Below, in pieces: positions 6,775-15,278 of a stretch of DNA of 64,000 nucleotides. The first letter of the stretch is position 1, and each line of letters begins with the position of its first letter. The stretch is taken from NCBI RefSeq assembly GCF_020687245.1, contig NZ_JAJEQG010000004.1, positions 80,158 to 144,157 of the forward strand, given 5' to 3'. Below the pieces are notes generated by a model. That model saw nothing but the letters and a program-made list of their open reading frames with translations, was not told the DNA's origin and searched no databases. The translations under genes were made by a program, and so were the position numbers. The stretch comes from Faecalibacterium longum CLA-AA-H243. GTDB taxonomy: Bacteria; Bacillota; Clostridia; Oscillospirales; Ruminococcaceae.

Positions 6775-9162
6775 ATGGAACACTACGATTGGAACGACGG
6801 CTGGCTCTTCACCCCGGTCTTTGACCCCGCCATCGTGCGGCCGGAATGCCCGGAGCTGACCCTTGAGCCGGTGCGCCTGCCCCACACGGTCAAGGCCCTG
6901 CCCTACAATTACTGCAACGAGAACGACTACCAGAAGCTTTCGGGCTACCGGCGGGAGTTTTTTGCGCCCAAAGAATGGGAGGGCCGCACCGTTCTGCTCA
7001 CCTTCGGAGCCGTGGCCCATGACGCCACGGTGTTCTGCAACGGGCGGCGGGTGTTCCACCACAGCTGCGGCTACACCGCTTTTACCGTCGATTTGACCAG
7101 TGCTCTCCATCTGGGTCAGAAGAACGTGGTGGCTGTCCGCTGCGACAGCCGCGAAGATTTGAACATCCCGCCCTTCGGCGGGCAGATGGACTTTCTGACC
7201 TACGGCGGCGTCTGCCGCGCCGTCTGCCTCGACGTGAAAGAGCCCGCCTACCTGCGGGACATCTTCATCGAGACGAAGGCCGAGGGCGATTTCCGCATCT
7301 ACACGGCCACCGTGGGCGAGACCGTCGGCTGCACGTTACAGGCCGAGATACGCAGCCCCTCGGGCAGCCGGGCGTTCTACACCGGCGAGCTGTCGCTGCC
7401 CATCACCGGCGCACTGAACAGCGTCCATCCGTGGAGCATCGAGCACCCCACCCTCTACACCCTGACCGTCCGGCTCATCCGTCCCGGCACCGGCGGCCTG
7501 CCCGACCGGGTCCTGGACGAGAAAAGCTGCCGGTTCGGCTTCCGTACTCTGCAGTTCGTGGCGGGCGGGCTCTACCTCAACGGCCAGCGGGTGGAGCTGC
7601 GGGGCCTCAACCGCCGCCAGAGCTACGCCTATCAGGGCTATGCCATGCCCGACAGCATCCAGCGTCTGGACGCTCAGCTCTTGAAAAAGCAGCTGGGCTG
7701 CAACGCTGTGCGCCTCACCACGCCCCCCAGCCCCGCCTTCCTCGATGCCTGCGACGAGCTGGGCCTTTTGGTCTTTGTGGAGATGCCCGGCTGGCAGCAC
7801 GTCGGCGACGACATCTGGAAAGCGCAGGCTCTGCAGAACTGCCGCGAGATGGTCTGCCAGTGCCGCAGCCACCCCAGCATCTTTTTGTGGGGCGTGCGGG
7901 TCAGCGGCAGCGCCGACGACGAGAGCTTTTATAAGCGCACCAACGAGACGGTGCGCCGCCTCGACCCCACCCGCCCCACGGCTGGTACCCGCAGCACCCG
8001 CCGCAGCCAGCTTCTGGAAGATGTTTACGCCTATGCCGACTACTCCTACCACGGGCGCGGCGTCGGGTGCGAGGCCCGCACCGCCGTCACCCCCGACACC
8101 CGGAAAGGCTATCTCATCAGCGAATTCGAGGGTGCCCAGTTCCCGGCCAAGCCCTTCGACGACGAGCCCCACCGCCTGGCGCAGGCCCTGCGCTACGCCG
8201 CCGTCCTCAACGACACCATCGCTCAGCAGGGCGTGGCGGGCAGCTTCGGCTGGTGCATGACCGACTACAACACCCACCGCGAATTCGGCAGCGGCGACCG
8301 CATCAGCTATCAGGGTGTGATGGACATGTTCCGCAACCCGAAGCTTTCTGCCGCCGTCTACGCCAGCCAGAAGACGCCCCGCTCCCCTTCTGACATCGTG
8401 CTCGAAATTTCATCCAGCATGGCGCTGGGCGACCATCCGGGCGGCTTTGCGGGGGCGTGCTGGGCGTTCACCAACGCCGAGAGCCTGCGGCTCTACCGGG
8501 ACAACGACTTCGTAGCCGAGTTCACCCCCGACCGCCGGGGCCGTTTTGCGGCTCTGCCCCACCCGCCCATTGAGATACACGATTTCGTGGGCCTGCTGCT
8601 TGAAAAATACGAGGGCATCGACCGCACTGCCGCGCCGCAGGTAGCCGCCATCCTCAACGAGATGCGCCGGGACTCTATGGAGCTTTCGCCCCTGTCCCGG
8701 GCGCGGATGTACTCACTGCGCCTGAGCTGGAACGAGCTTGTGCAGCTTTACTACAAATATATCGGTGTGCTGGGCAGCCCCGCTGCCGTTTACCGCTTCG
8801 AGGCCGTGTGGCATGGCCGGGCCGTCCGCACCGTCGTGAAGGAGCCGGTGCAGAGCGTCCGGCTGGAATGCACCGTCCACAATCCCATCCTGACCGACGG
8901 CCCCACCTGGGACTGTGCCGCCGTGAGCCTGCGGGCCATCGACCAGAACGGCAACCTCCTGCCCTACTGTGGTGAGGCCGTTCAGCTGAGCGTAGAAGGG
9001 CCGCTGCGCATCCTTGGCCCCAGCGTCGTCCCTCTGCGGGGCGGCATGGCAGGCACCTATCTCGCCACCACCGGCGAGGCCGGCCCGGCCAAGCTCCACT
9101 GCCGGATGGAGGGTGCCTTGGACACCGAAGTTTCCCTCACCATCCGCTGCCGGGAGGAGTGA
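6775..9162 (+). CDS. Glycoside hydrolase family 2-like protein lacking the acid/base glutamate
   Basis: The 795-residue cytoplasmic protein has no signal peptide. It has the GH2 layout: N-terminal jelly-roll (residues ~1-190, with YRREFFAP), Ig-like domain, TIM barrel (~270-550, LRGLNRRQSYAY) and C-terminal accessory domains. GH2 enzymes cleave beta-galactosides, glucuronides or mannosides with two glutamates. The presumed nucleophile is present at E450 (ISEFEG). At the acid/base site, where relatives read WGVRINES, this protein reads WGVRVSGS, so residue 378 is Gly. It may be inactive, a glycan-binding pseudo-enzyme, or rescued by another residue. The ATG at 6775 has GGAGAA; a TTG 21 bases upstream is less likely. 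Confidence 0.85.
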   Translation: MEHYDWNDGWLFTPVFDPAIVRPECPELTLEPVRLPHTVKALPYNYCNENDYQKLSGYRREFFAPKEWEGRTVLLTFGAVAHDATVFCNGRRVFHHSCGYTAFTVDLTSALHLGQKNVVAVRCDSREDLNIPPFGGQMDFLTYGGVCRAVCLDVKEPAYLRDIFIETKAEGDFRIYTATVGETVGCTLQAEIRSPSGSRAFYTGELSLPITGALNSVHPWSIEHPTLYTLTVRLIRPGTGGLPDRVLDEKSCRFGFRTLQFVAGGLYLNGQRVELRGLNRRQSYAYQGYAMPDSIQRLDAQLLKKQLGCNAVRLTTPPSPAFLDACDELGLLVFVEMPGWQHVGDDIWKAQALQNCREMVCQCRSHPSIFLWGVRVSGSADDESFYKRTNETVRRLDPTRPTAGTRSTRRSQLLEDVYAYADYSYHGRGVGCEARTAVTPDTRKGYLISEFEGAQFPAKPFDDEPHRLAQALRYAAVLNDTIAQQGVAGSFGWCMTDYNTHREFGSGDRISYQGVMDMFRNPKLSAAVYASQKTPRSPSDIVLEISSSMALGDHPGGFAGACWAFTNAESLRLYRDNDFVAEFTPDRRGRFAALPHPPIEIHDFVGLLLEKYEGIDRTAAPQVAAILNEMRRDSMELSPLSRARMYSLRLSWNELVQLYYKYIGVLGSPAAVYRFEAVWHGRAVRTVVKEPVQSVRLECTVHNPILTDGPTWDCAAVSLRAIDQNGNLLPYCGEAVQLSVEGPLRILGPSVVPLRGGMAGTYLATTGEAGPAKLHCRMEGALDTEVSLTIRCREE

Positions 9163-9298
9163 GCGGCACTTAAATGCCGTCTCTTTACGATAGGTTTGCA
9201 CTCTGTTCAAAATTTTCTCATGGTTGCATGGTATCCTGAGAGCAGAAAAATACAGAAGGGGCGGCGCACCCGCCCCTCTTTTATGAGGAAGGACGTTT

Positions 9299-9694
9299 AT
9301 GAAAGAAAAGATACGCCAGTTCATGATAGGCCGCTACGGCACCGATGGTCTGAACCAGTTTTTGAACATCGCCTCTCTCGTGCTGATCCTGGTCTATATC
9401 CTCACCCGTCTGCCGCTGCTGCTGTACGTTGGCGTGGTGCTGCTGGGCTTCTGCTACTACCGGATGTTCAGCCGCAACATCTCCAAGCGCACCGAAGAAA
9501 ATTATAAATACTACGCCGTGAAGGACCGCATCCGCAATAAGTTCAGCGGCCTGAAGGACCAGTGGGACAACCGCAGACTCTACCACTATTACCGCTGCCC
9601 CCAGTGCCGCCAGAAGCTGCGCGTTCCCCGGGGCCGGGGCCGCATCCAGATCTCCTGCCCCCGCTGCGGCACCCAGTTCATCAAGAAGAGCTAA
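9299..9694 (+). CDS. Small membrane protein with C-terminal zinc ribbon
   Basis: The 131-residue protein has two closely spaced membrane helices (about residues 22-58), a basic linker and a C-terminal zinc ribbon built of two CPxC knuckles, CPQC and CPRC, near residues 100 and 121. The zinc ribbon probably faces the cytoplasm. Function is unknown. It lies only 3 bases ahead of the DUF5685 gene, and the DnaJ gene follows, so the three likely act together. AGGAAGG precedes the ATG. Confidence 0.8.
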   Translation: MKEKIRQFMIGRYGTDGLNQFLNIASLVLILVYILTRLPLLLYVGVVLLGFCYYRMFSRNISKRTEENYKYYAVKDRIRNKFSGLKDQWDNRRLYHYYRCPQCRQKLRVPRGRGRIQISCPRCGTQFIKKS

Positions 9695-9697
9695 CGT

Positions 9698-10534
9698 ATG
9701 TTTGGATATGTCATCCCGAATCAGGCCGCGCTGGACGACGAGGCCAAGGCCCGTTACCGCACGGCCTACTGCGGCCTCTGCCGCCGCATCGGTGCGCTCC
9801 ACGGCCTGCGGGGCCGTCTGACGCTGAGTTACGATTTGACGTTCTTGGATCTGCTGCTTTCCAGCCTCTACGAGGGTGAGAGCGAGTGCGTCACCGGCAG
9901 CGGCCACTGCCCCATCCACCCCATCCGGAAGATAAATTGGCGGCACAGCGGCCCCACCGACTACTGCGCCGATATGAGCGTGGCGCTCCACTACTACAAC
10001 GCCGCCGATAAATGGAACGACGACCACAGCCTGCTGGGCCTCGGCTTCGAAAAGCTGCTGGACTCCCCCGCTCAGACCGTCGCACAGCGCTGGCCCCGAC
10101 AGTGCAATGCCATCCGCACCTGCCTCGACCAGCTGACTCAGCTGGAAGCCGACGGCAGCGAGGACCTTGACGCTGTGTCGGGCTGCTTCGGCGAGCTGAT
10201 GGCCGAGCTGTTCGACTACAAGCAGGACCACTGGTCGCCGGAGCTGCGGAGCATCGGCTTCCATCTGGGCAAATTCATCTACCTGCTGGACGCCTACGAT
10301 GACCTGGCACGGGACGAGAAAAAGGGCGCATACAATCCGCTGCGCTCCCTCAGCCGTCAGCCCGGCTACGAGGAAGAGATGCGGGACATCTTCGAGCTGC
10401 TGTTAGCCCGGTGCGCCAGAAGCTTCGAGCGTCTGCCCTGCGTGGAGGACTCGGACCTTCTGCGGAACATCCTGTATTCCGGCGTGTGGCTCAAATACAA
10501 CTGCAAACAGGCCAAAGAGGCCCAGAAAAAGTAA
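9698..10534 (+). CDS. DUF5685 family protein
   Basis: The 278-residue protein starts MFGYVIPNQ and has conserved cysteine/histidine groups YCGLC (near residue 26) and GHCPIHP (near 69). These suggest metal binding or a redox role. Later segments (LGKFIYLLDAYDDLARDEKKGAYNPL) are the best-conserved part of the DUF5685 family as I know it; an aspartate-rich helix DAYDDLARDEKKG is visible. No membrane segment or signal is seen. No function has been established. It is co-transcribed with the zinc-ribbon gene and followed by a weak hairpin (10542-10558). Confidence 0.8.
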   Translation: MFGYVIPNQAALDDEAKARYRTAYCGLCRRIGALHGLRGRLTLSYDLTFLDLLLSSLYEGESECVTGSGHCPIHPIRKINWRHSGPTDYCADMSVALHYYNAADKWNDDHSLLGLGFEKLLDSPAQTVAQRWPRQCNAIRTCLDQLTQLEADGSEDLDAVSGCFGELMAELFDYKQDHWSPELRSIGFHLGKFIYLLDAYDDLARDEKKGAYNPLRSLSRQPGYEEEMRDIFELLLARCARSFERLPCVEDSDLLRNILYSGVWLKYNCKQAKEAQKK

Positions 10535-10569
10535 CCAATTCCGCCCAAAAGGCGGATTTTGTCTTGATT

Positions 10570-10597
10570 TTGCAGGCACTGTCCTGTAGACTGTAAT
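10570..10597 (+). promoter_or_regulatory. Candidate promoter for the DnaJ-like gene
   Basis: TTGCAG and TGTAAT are separated by 16 bases, 55 bases upstream of the ATG at 10653, after a short hairpin that ends the preceding transcript. Confidence 0.5.
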
Positions 10598-10652
10598 ATT
10601 GTATGGAACGAAAAGGCCGCGCATGGCCTGAGAGACGTGAGGAAGTAGACCC

Positions 10653-11408
10653 ATGAGAGATCCCTATGAGGTGCTGGGCATCCAGCGCGGCGCAACCGAC
10701 GACGAGATAAAGAAAGCCTACCGTGCCAAGTGCAAGCGCTGGCACCCCGACCTGAACCCCAACGACCCCACCGCCGAAGAGCACTTCAAAGAGGTGCAGG
10801 CAGCTTACGACGCCATCACCAAGGGCGACACCGGCCCCCAGATGGGCGGACAGCCCGGCGGCGGTTACGGCTACGGCCAGCAGGGTTATTATCAGGGCGG
10901 CTACCAGCAGGGATACGATCAGGGCTACAGCCAGAACGGCTGGCAGCAGGGCGATTTCGGCTTCGGGTTCGACCCGTTTGGTTTCGGATTTGGTTTTGGC
11001 GGCTACCAGCAGCAGAGCGGGGCCAGCTACTCCGGCTCTGACAGCCCCGAGATGCAGGCGGCCCGCAACTTTGTGGCCAATGGCCGCTACGCTGAGGCCC
11101 GCCGGGTGCTGGACAGCATGAACAGCCGCTCAGCGCGGTGGTACTACCTCTCCTCGCTGGCCAATCAGGGCCTCGGCAACAGCATCGACGCGCTGCAGGA
11201 CGCCCGCCGCGCCGTTCAGCTGGACCCCAATAACACCGAGTACCAGATGCACCTGCGCCGGATGCAGAATCCCGGCCAGACCTACCGCACCCAGACCACC
11301 TACGCCCAGCCCGGCGGGCTGATGCGCTGGTGCTGGAGCATGATTTTGCTCAATCTGCTCTGCAACTGCTGCTGTGGCGGCGGCTGGGGCTGGCGGTTCC
11401 GGATGTAA
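10653..11408 (+). CDS. J-domain protein with low-complexity linker and hydrophobic Cys-rich tail
   Basis: The 251-residue protein opens with a J domain (residues 1-65) containing the HPD motif (WHPDLNP), so it can stimulate Hsp70/DnaK. Residues ~70-130 are a Gly/Gln/Tyr/Phe-rich low-complexity stretch with YxQG and FGFG repeats. Residues ~135-205 form TPR-like helices ([18 protein letters not shown]). The last 30 residues are a hydrophobic patch with Cys-Cys-Cys and Trp-Gly runs, likely membrane-associated. It lacks the DnaJ zinc finger and substrate domains. Next to DUF5685 and the zinc-ribbon protein it could recruit DnaK to the membrane (inference). Confidence 0.85.
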   Translation: MRDPYEVLGIQRGATDDEIKKAYRAKCKRWHPDLNPNDPTAEEHFKEVQAAYDAITKGDTGPQMGGQPGGGYGYGQQGYYQGGYQQGYDQGYSQNGWQQGDFGFGFDPFGFGFGFGGYQQQSGASYSGSDSPEMQAARNFVANGRYAEARRVLDSMNSRSARWYYLSSLANQGLGNSIDALQDARRAVQLDPNNTEYQMHLRRMQNPGQTYRTQTTYAQPGGLMRWCWSMILLNLLCNCCCGGGWGWRFRM

Positions 11409-11410
11409 CT

Positions 11411-11454
11411 AAAAAACGAAGGAGCATTGCTAATGCAGTGCTCCTTCGTTTTTT
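11411..11454. terminator. Bidirectional terminator between convergent genes
   Basis: A perfect 16-bp inverted repeat with A6 and T6 flanks works on both strands. The stop codon of the minus-strand gene (11453-11455) lies at its very edge. Confidence 0.92.
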
Positions 11455-12688
11455 AGCGTTCGGCCAGTCTCGCAATTCCGAGGCCATCCTTCACTTCGAC
11501 CTCAACAGCAGAATCCCGAGATTCATCTTCATAGCTAAGCAGCATCCACCTGTTCCAATAAAGTTGGTATCTCCTCTCTATCGGCCTTGCTCCGTTCATG
11601 AGGTCCTCTTCAAAAAACAAAAATCCATTTTCATCTGTGGCCATTTTATAGAAATTTTCCTTTTCTTCCTCCAATTCATTTGGGTGCTCTATGTAGGCTT
11701 TCAGCTTTGTATTCGGCAGAGGATAATCGTCTCCCGCCCATACGAGCACCCGGAATTCCTCGTCCTCCGACTCTTCTTTTGTCTCCCGCATGGAAACATA
11801 AGCTCCTTCCCATCCGTCCTTTTTTCCTCCGGCTACAACTTGAAGGGAGTAGGGTGAAACATAGGGACTGTAACCGTCCGCTTCTACCGCATAGTAGTAT
11901 ATCCCGGGCTGCAATTTTTCAAACACCATCGGTTTCGATAACTGCCCTCGTTTCATCTGTACAATTTTCCGCGTTTCGGCATCCAGAAGCGATATGATTA
12001 CCTGATGCTTGCTAAGGTCATAGTAGTTATACAGCACCATATCGCTGCTGTCACCCAAGTATTTTGCCTTGGAGCAAAACAAAAAGGGGGATGCGGTTAT
12101 CTTGAATTTGTCCTCAGCACACGGTTGGATCTTCTCTCTATCAAATTCGAAGTCCAGCTTTTCAGCTTTCGGTATGGGTTTCCGACCCTTGTCCCACGTT
12201 ACATAGAGAATGATGTCCACCTTTTCCCCCATCCGATGATAAATAAGGCTTCCCGGCACATAGTTGATGCCGTACACCTTGAATTCCCCATCACTCTCCT
12301 CTACGTCCTCATTTTCTCTTTGGTTCGCCGCCTCGTCATATACGATGTCCGCTATACTGCCGGGCGCGGAGATCTCATTTTCCACCTTTTCATAACTATC
12401 GTAGAAATTGATGTTTGGCACCTCGTAATAGTGAAGCTTGCAGTATTCTCCGTAACAAAAAAAGATAATTGCAACTACCAAAAACAGTTCTCCTGCACAC
12501 CGCTTCAGAGGCTTCTCTTCCTCCTTATCATTCTCCGAATCCTTATTCTCCTGAAAGAGCTGAGCGATTGCCACGACTGCAGCAATCCCCATGATCACCG
12601 ATGTTGTAGAGTTATAGATCGTAAGCATTCCTTTTGCAAACACCGGATCTATAGAATCACGAAGGAAATCCATCATCATCCCCAGCAT
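11453..12688 (-). CDS. AT-rich gene for a two-helix membrane protein with Ig-like extracellular part; function unknown
   Basis: The product is about 411 residues. Two membrane helices lie near residues 25-45 and 68-88, separated by a charged loop (KDSENDKEEEK). A long hydrophilic domain follows with beta-rich segments such as LQPGIYYYAVEADGYSPY, resembling carboxypeptidase-regulatory or prealbumin-like folds. I do not recognise a family. Base composition and codon use are clearly more AT-rich than the neighbours, suggesting recent acquisition. The ATG at 12688 is spaced properly from AAGGGGG; an ATG two codons earlier is too close to it. Confidence 0.7.
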   Translation of the reverse strand: MLGMMMDFLRDSIDPVFAKGMLTIYNSTTSVIMGIAAVVAIAQLFQENKDSENDKEEEKPLKRCAGELFLVVAIIFFCYGEYCKLHYYEVPNINFYDSYEKVENEISAPGSIADIVYDEAANQRENEDVEESDGEFKVYGINYVPGSLIYHRMGEKVDIILYVTWDKGRKPIPKAEKLDFEFDREKIQPCAEDKFKITASPFLFCSKAKYLGDSSDMVLYNYYDLSKHQVIISLLDAETRKIVQMKRGQLSKPMVFEKLQPGIYYYAVEADGYSPYVSPYSLQVVAGGKKDGWEGAYVSMRETKEESEDEEFRVLVWAGDDYPLPNTKLKAYIEHPNELEEEKENFYKMATDENGFLFFEEDLMNGARPIERRYQLYWNRWMLLSYEDESRDSAVEVEVKDGLGIARLAER

Positions 12689-12896
12689 CTTCATTCCCCC
12701 TTTTTATTTTTTTCGTCCGTGACTCTATAATAAACATTTTCCCGACACATTTCAAGAGTTTTTTGTAGTTTTTGCCATAATCTTTTCGTGGATATTTTTC
12801 TTATATATACATCATGCACAATTTTATTTGAAATAAACTAGTATACATAACAGATTGCGTATGTTTTTTTCAAAATTTGTTTTCGTGTGTACACGC

Positions 12897-12938
12897 AAAA
12901 AAGAGTGCCACCGCACGATTCCTCGTGCAGCGGCACTC
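12897..12938 (-). terminator. Terminator of the secreted-protein gene
   Basis: Stem GAGTGCC...GGCACTC plus inner GCACGA/TCGTGC, followed on the minus strand by T6. The 200 bases beyond it (12689-12896) are very AT-rich and hold no recognisable gene. Confidence 0.88.
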
Positions 12939-12972
12939 TCATTTCATTTTACTTTTTTCAGAACAGCACCCT

Positions 12973-13911
12973 TTAGCTGATGACGATGGTCCGTGTGATC
13001 TTCTCGCAGGAATAGTTACCGGAAACTGTTGCCGTCTGGGTGTAGATACCCGGCTGCGTCGGGAACTCCGTGGACTTGCTGCTGAACAGGCCCTTCTTTT
13101 TATAAGTACAGGTGACCTTGGCATTATCGACCACCACGCCGTCCGACTCCAGCAGAGCGCCGACATTGTGTGCCTCAGCCTCGGCCAGCGTCATCCCGGC
13201 GGGCAGGTCTTCGGCCCAGTAGAGGCGGACGCCCTCGGTCTTGGGCTTTATCTTGAACATGGCCACACCGGCGGTGTTCAAATCGCCGGATTCCAGCGCC
13301 ACGGCACCCGCAACATAGCTGCCCGAATCCACGGGCTGTTCATCCAGATAGATGCGGCTGAACGCGCCCTCGGGAAGGTGGCGGCGGATGAGCTCGAGAG
13401 AGAGCTTCAGGCCCATGGACATATCTTTCAGGGTGGGGATATAGAATTTCAGGGTATCCATCACCTTGACGACCTCATCGGCCACGCCCAGCAGCACGCT
13501 GACATCGTTGCCGTCGATGAGCTGTTTGACATAGGCGTAGACATTGAACTCTTCTACCTGATCAGGGGTCTTGGACATCTTGCGGGGCAGGGGTATCATC
13601 TTGAGCAGGGTGCGGAGCTTATCGGAGAGCACGAGGGTGACGTAGCCCTTGGCTTCGCCCTTGATGCCCAGCACCACGCCGATATACTGCGCGTCCGCCG
13701 GGCGGGTGACCACCGACAGCTCGAACGGGGAGCCATAGACCAGCTTTCCGGCAGCCTGCAGACGAATGGAGACGACTTCATTCGTCTCTTCCAGCCGGGT
13801 CTGAGAGGCGCGGGGCAATTCGGTCTCTGCCGAGGCGGCCAGCACCGGGGTCACCATGCTCAGCATGAGGGCTGCTGTGAGAAGCAGCGAAAGCAATCTT
13901 TTGGCCTTCAT
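12973..13911 (-). CDS. Secreted protein of unknown function
   Basis: The 312-residue product has a classical signal peptide (MKAKRLLSLLLTAALMLS...VLAASA, cleavage near residue 27). The mature part is mostly beta-strand with segments such as GSPFELSVVTRPADAQYIGVVLGIKG and a C-terminal Ig-like region (QPGIYTQTATVSGNYSCEKITRTIVIS). No catalytic motif, LPXTG or anchoring repeat is seen, so it is probably released or loosely wall-bound. The ATG at 13911 with GGAGG upstream is preferred over a longer open frame that would bury the signal peptide. Single gene with its own terminator. Confidence 0.75.
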   Translation of the reverse strand: MKAKRLLSLLLTAALMLSMVTPVLAASAETELPRASQTRLEETNEVVSIRLQAAGKLVYGSPFELSVVTRPADAQYIGVVLGIKGEAKGYVTLVLSDKLRTLLKMIPLPRKMSKTPDQVEEFNVYAYVKQLIDGNDVSVLLGVADEVVKVMDTLKFYIPTLKDMSMGLKLSLELIRRHLPEGAFSRIYLDEQPVDSGSYVAGAVALESGDLNTAGVAMFKIKPKTEGVRLYWAEDLPAGMTLAEAEAHNVGALLESDGVVVDNAKVTCTYKKKGLFSSKSTEFPTQPGIYTQTATVSGNYSCEKITRTIVIS

Positions 13912-14038
13912 ATGGACAAACCTCCTGTATTCATCATCTTCAGCCGGGCGGGCCGCGCAGGCTGACACTCCGGCTGATATGATTTTACCGCAAATCCCTG
14001 CTGTGGTCAATGACGGGATTCAAGCGCATCCGCTCACG

Positions 14039-14067
14039 AAAAGACCGCTGCCCCAGCAGGGCAGCGG
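14039..14067 (-). terminator. Terminator after serA
   Basis: A 9-bp stem CCGCTGCCC/GGGCAGCGG is followed on the minus strand by TCTTTTCG. Confidence 0.75.
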
Positions 14068-14090
14068 CCTCAGAAAATTTTATCGCAGCA

Positions 14091-15251
14091 TCACAGGATG
14101 CGCACCCGGACGACGGCGGGGATGGCCGAGAGCTTCGCGGCCAGTGTATCATTCACAGCACCGGTGGCGTCCAGCATGGTGTAGGCCATGTTCTTCTTGC
14201 TCTTGTTCACCATGTTCTCGATGTTCAGGCCCGCCTCCGTGGTCAGGGCGGTGATCTGGCTGATCATGCCCGGCTCGTTCTTGTGGATGATGCAGATGCG
14301 CTTGCCGCCGGCGCGGGGTTGATGCACCTCGGGCATGTTCACCGAATGGGTGATGTTGCCGTTCTTGAGGTAGTCGTTGAGCTCCTGGGCGGCCATGACC
14401 GCGCAGTTGTCCTCGGCCTCCGGGGTAGAAGCGCCCAGATGAGGCGTGCAGATGACGCCCGGACGGCCCAGCAGAGCTTCCGTGGGGAAGTCGGTCATGT
14501 AGCCGGACACTTTGCCGGTATCAAGGGCTTCCAGCAGGGCGTCGGTGTTCACCAGCTCACCGCGAGCGTAGTTCAGCAGCTTGACACCGTCCTTGCAGAG
14601 GGCCAGCGTCTGGGCATTGATGGTGTCCTTGGTGGTGGGCAGATACGGCACATGGATGGTGATGTAGTCGCAGAGGGGCAGCATATCATTCAGGTTGACG
14701 CAGTGACGGACCTGACTGCTCAGGTTCCACGCAGCATCAATGGAGATATAGGGGTCATAGCCGTACACCTCCATCCCCAGCTCGATGGCGCAGTTGGCGA
14801 CGCGGGAACCAATGGCACCCAGGCCGATGACGCCGAGGGTCTTGCCCTTGATCTCGTTGCCCACAAACTGCTTTTTGCCCTTCTCCACGCTCTTTGCCAT
14901 GGCGGGGTCGCCGGCAAGACCCTGAGTCCACTGGGCGGCAGCAGCCACATTGCGGCTGCCCGCGATGAGCATACCGATGACCAGTTCCGCCACAGCGTTG
15001 GCGTTGGCACCGGGAGTGTTGAACACCACGATGCCCTGCTCACTGCACCGGTCGAGAGGAATATTGTTGACACCGGCACCGGCACGGGCAATGGCCAGCA
15101 GGTTGTCATTGAAGGTGGTGTTCAGCAGGTCGGCGCTGCGGACAAGGATGCCGTCGGGGGCGTCGGCGTCCACCGAGACATCGAACAGGTTTTTGTTCAG
15201 CTTTGCCAGACCTACCGGGCTGATGGCGTTCAGGGTTTTGATGGTGAACAT
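14091..15251 (-). CDS. serA: D-3-phosphoglycerate dehydrogenase (short form with ACT domain)
   Basis: The 386-residue enzyme oxidises 3-phosphoglycerate to 3-phosphohydroxypyruvate, the first step of serine synthesis. Seen are the NAD-binding loop GVIGLGAIGSRVAN (near 143), the catalytic Arg region (NYARGELVNTDAL), a Glu in PEAEDN and the active-site His in TPHLGAST. An ACT-like regulatory domain occupies about residues 320-386 (ICIIHKNEPGMISQIT), the likely site of serine feedback. It is the short SerA type without the intervening ASB domain. It sits 27 bases after serC with GGAGAT before its ATG, so the two form a serCA operon. Confidence 0.95.
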   Translation of the reverse strand: MFTIKTLNAISPVGLAKLNKNLFDVSVDADAPDGILVRSADLLNTTFNDNLLAIARAGAGVNNIPLDRCSEQGIVVFNTPGANANAVAELVIGMLIAGSRNVAAAAQWTQGLAGDPAMAKSVEKGKKQFVGNEIKGKTLGVIGLGAIGSRVANCAIELGMEVYGYDPYISIDAAWNLSSQVRHCVNLNDMLPLCDYITIHVPYLPTTKDTINAQTLALCKDGVKLLNYARGELVNTDALLEALDTGKVSGYMTDFPTEALLGRPGVICTPHLGASTPEAEDNCAVMAAQELNDYLKNGNITHSVNMPEVHQPRAGGKRICIIHKNEPGMISQITALTTEAGLNIENMVNKSKKNMAYTMLDATGAVNDTLAAKLSAIPAVVRVRIL

Positions 15252-15278
15252 ACTTTCCTATCTCCTATACACAAAAAC

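Noticed and set aside
12005..12730. 241-codon plus-strand frame opposite the AT-rich membrane-protein gene
   Set aside because: The minus-strand frame is longer, has a ribosome site, membrane helices and ends exactly at a terminator; the plus-strand frame has none of these.
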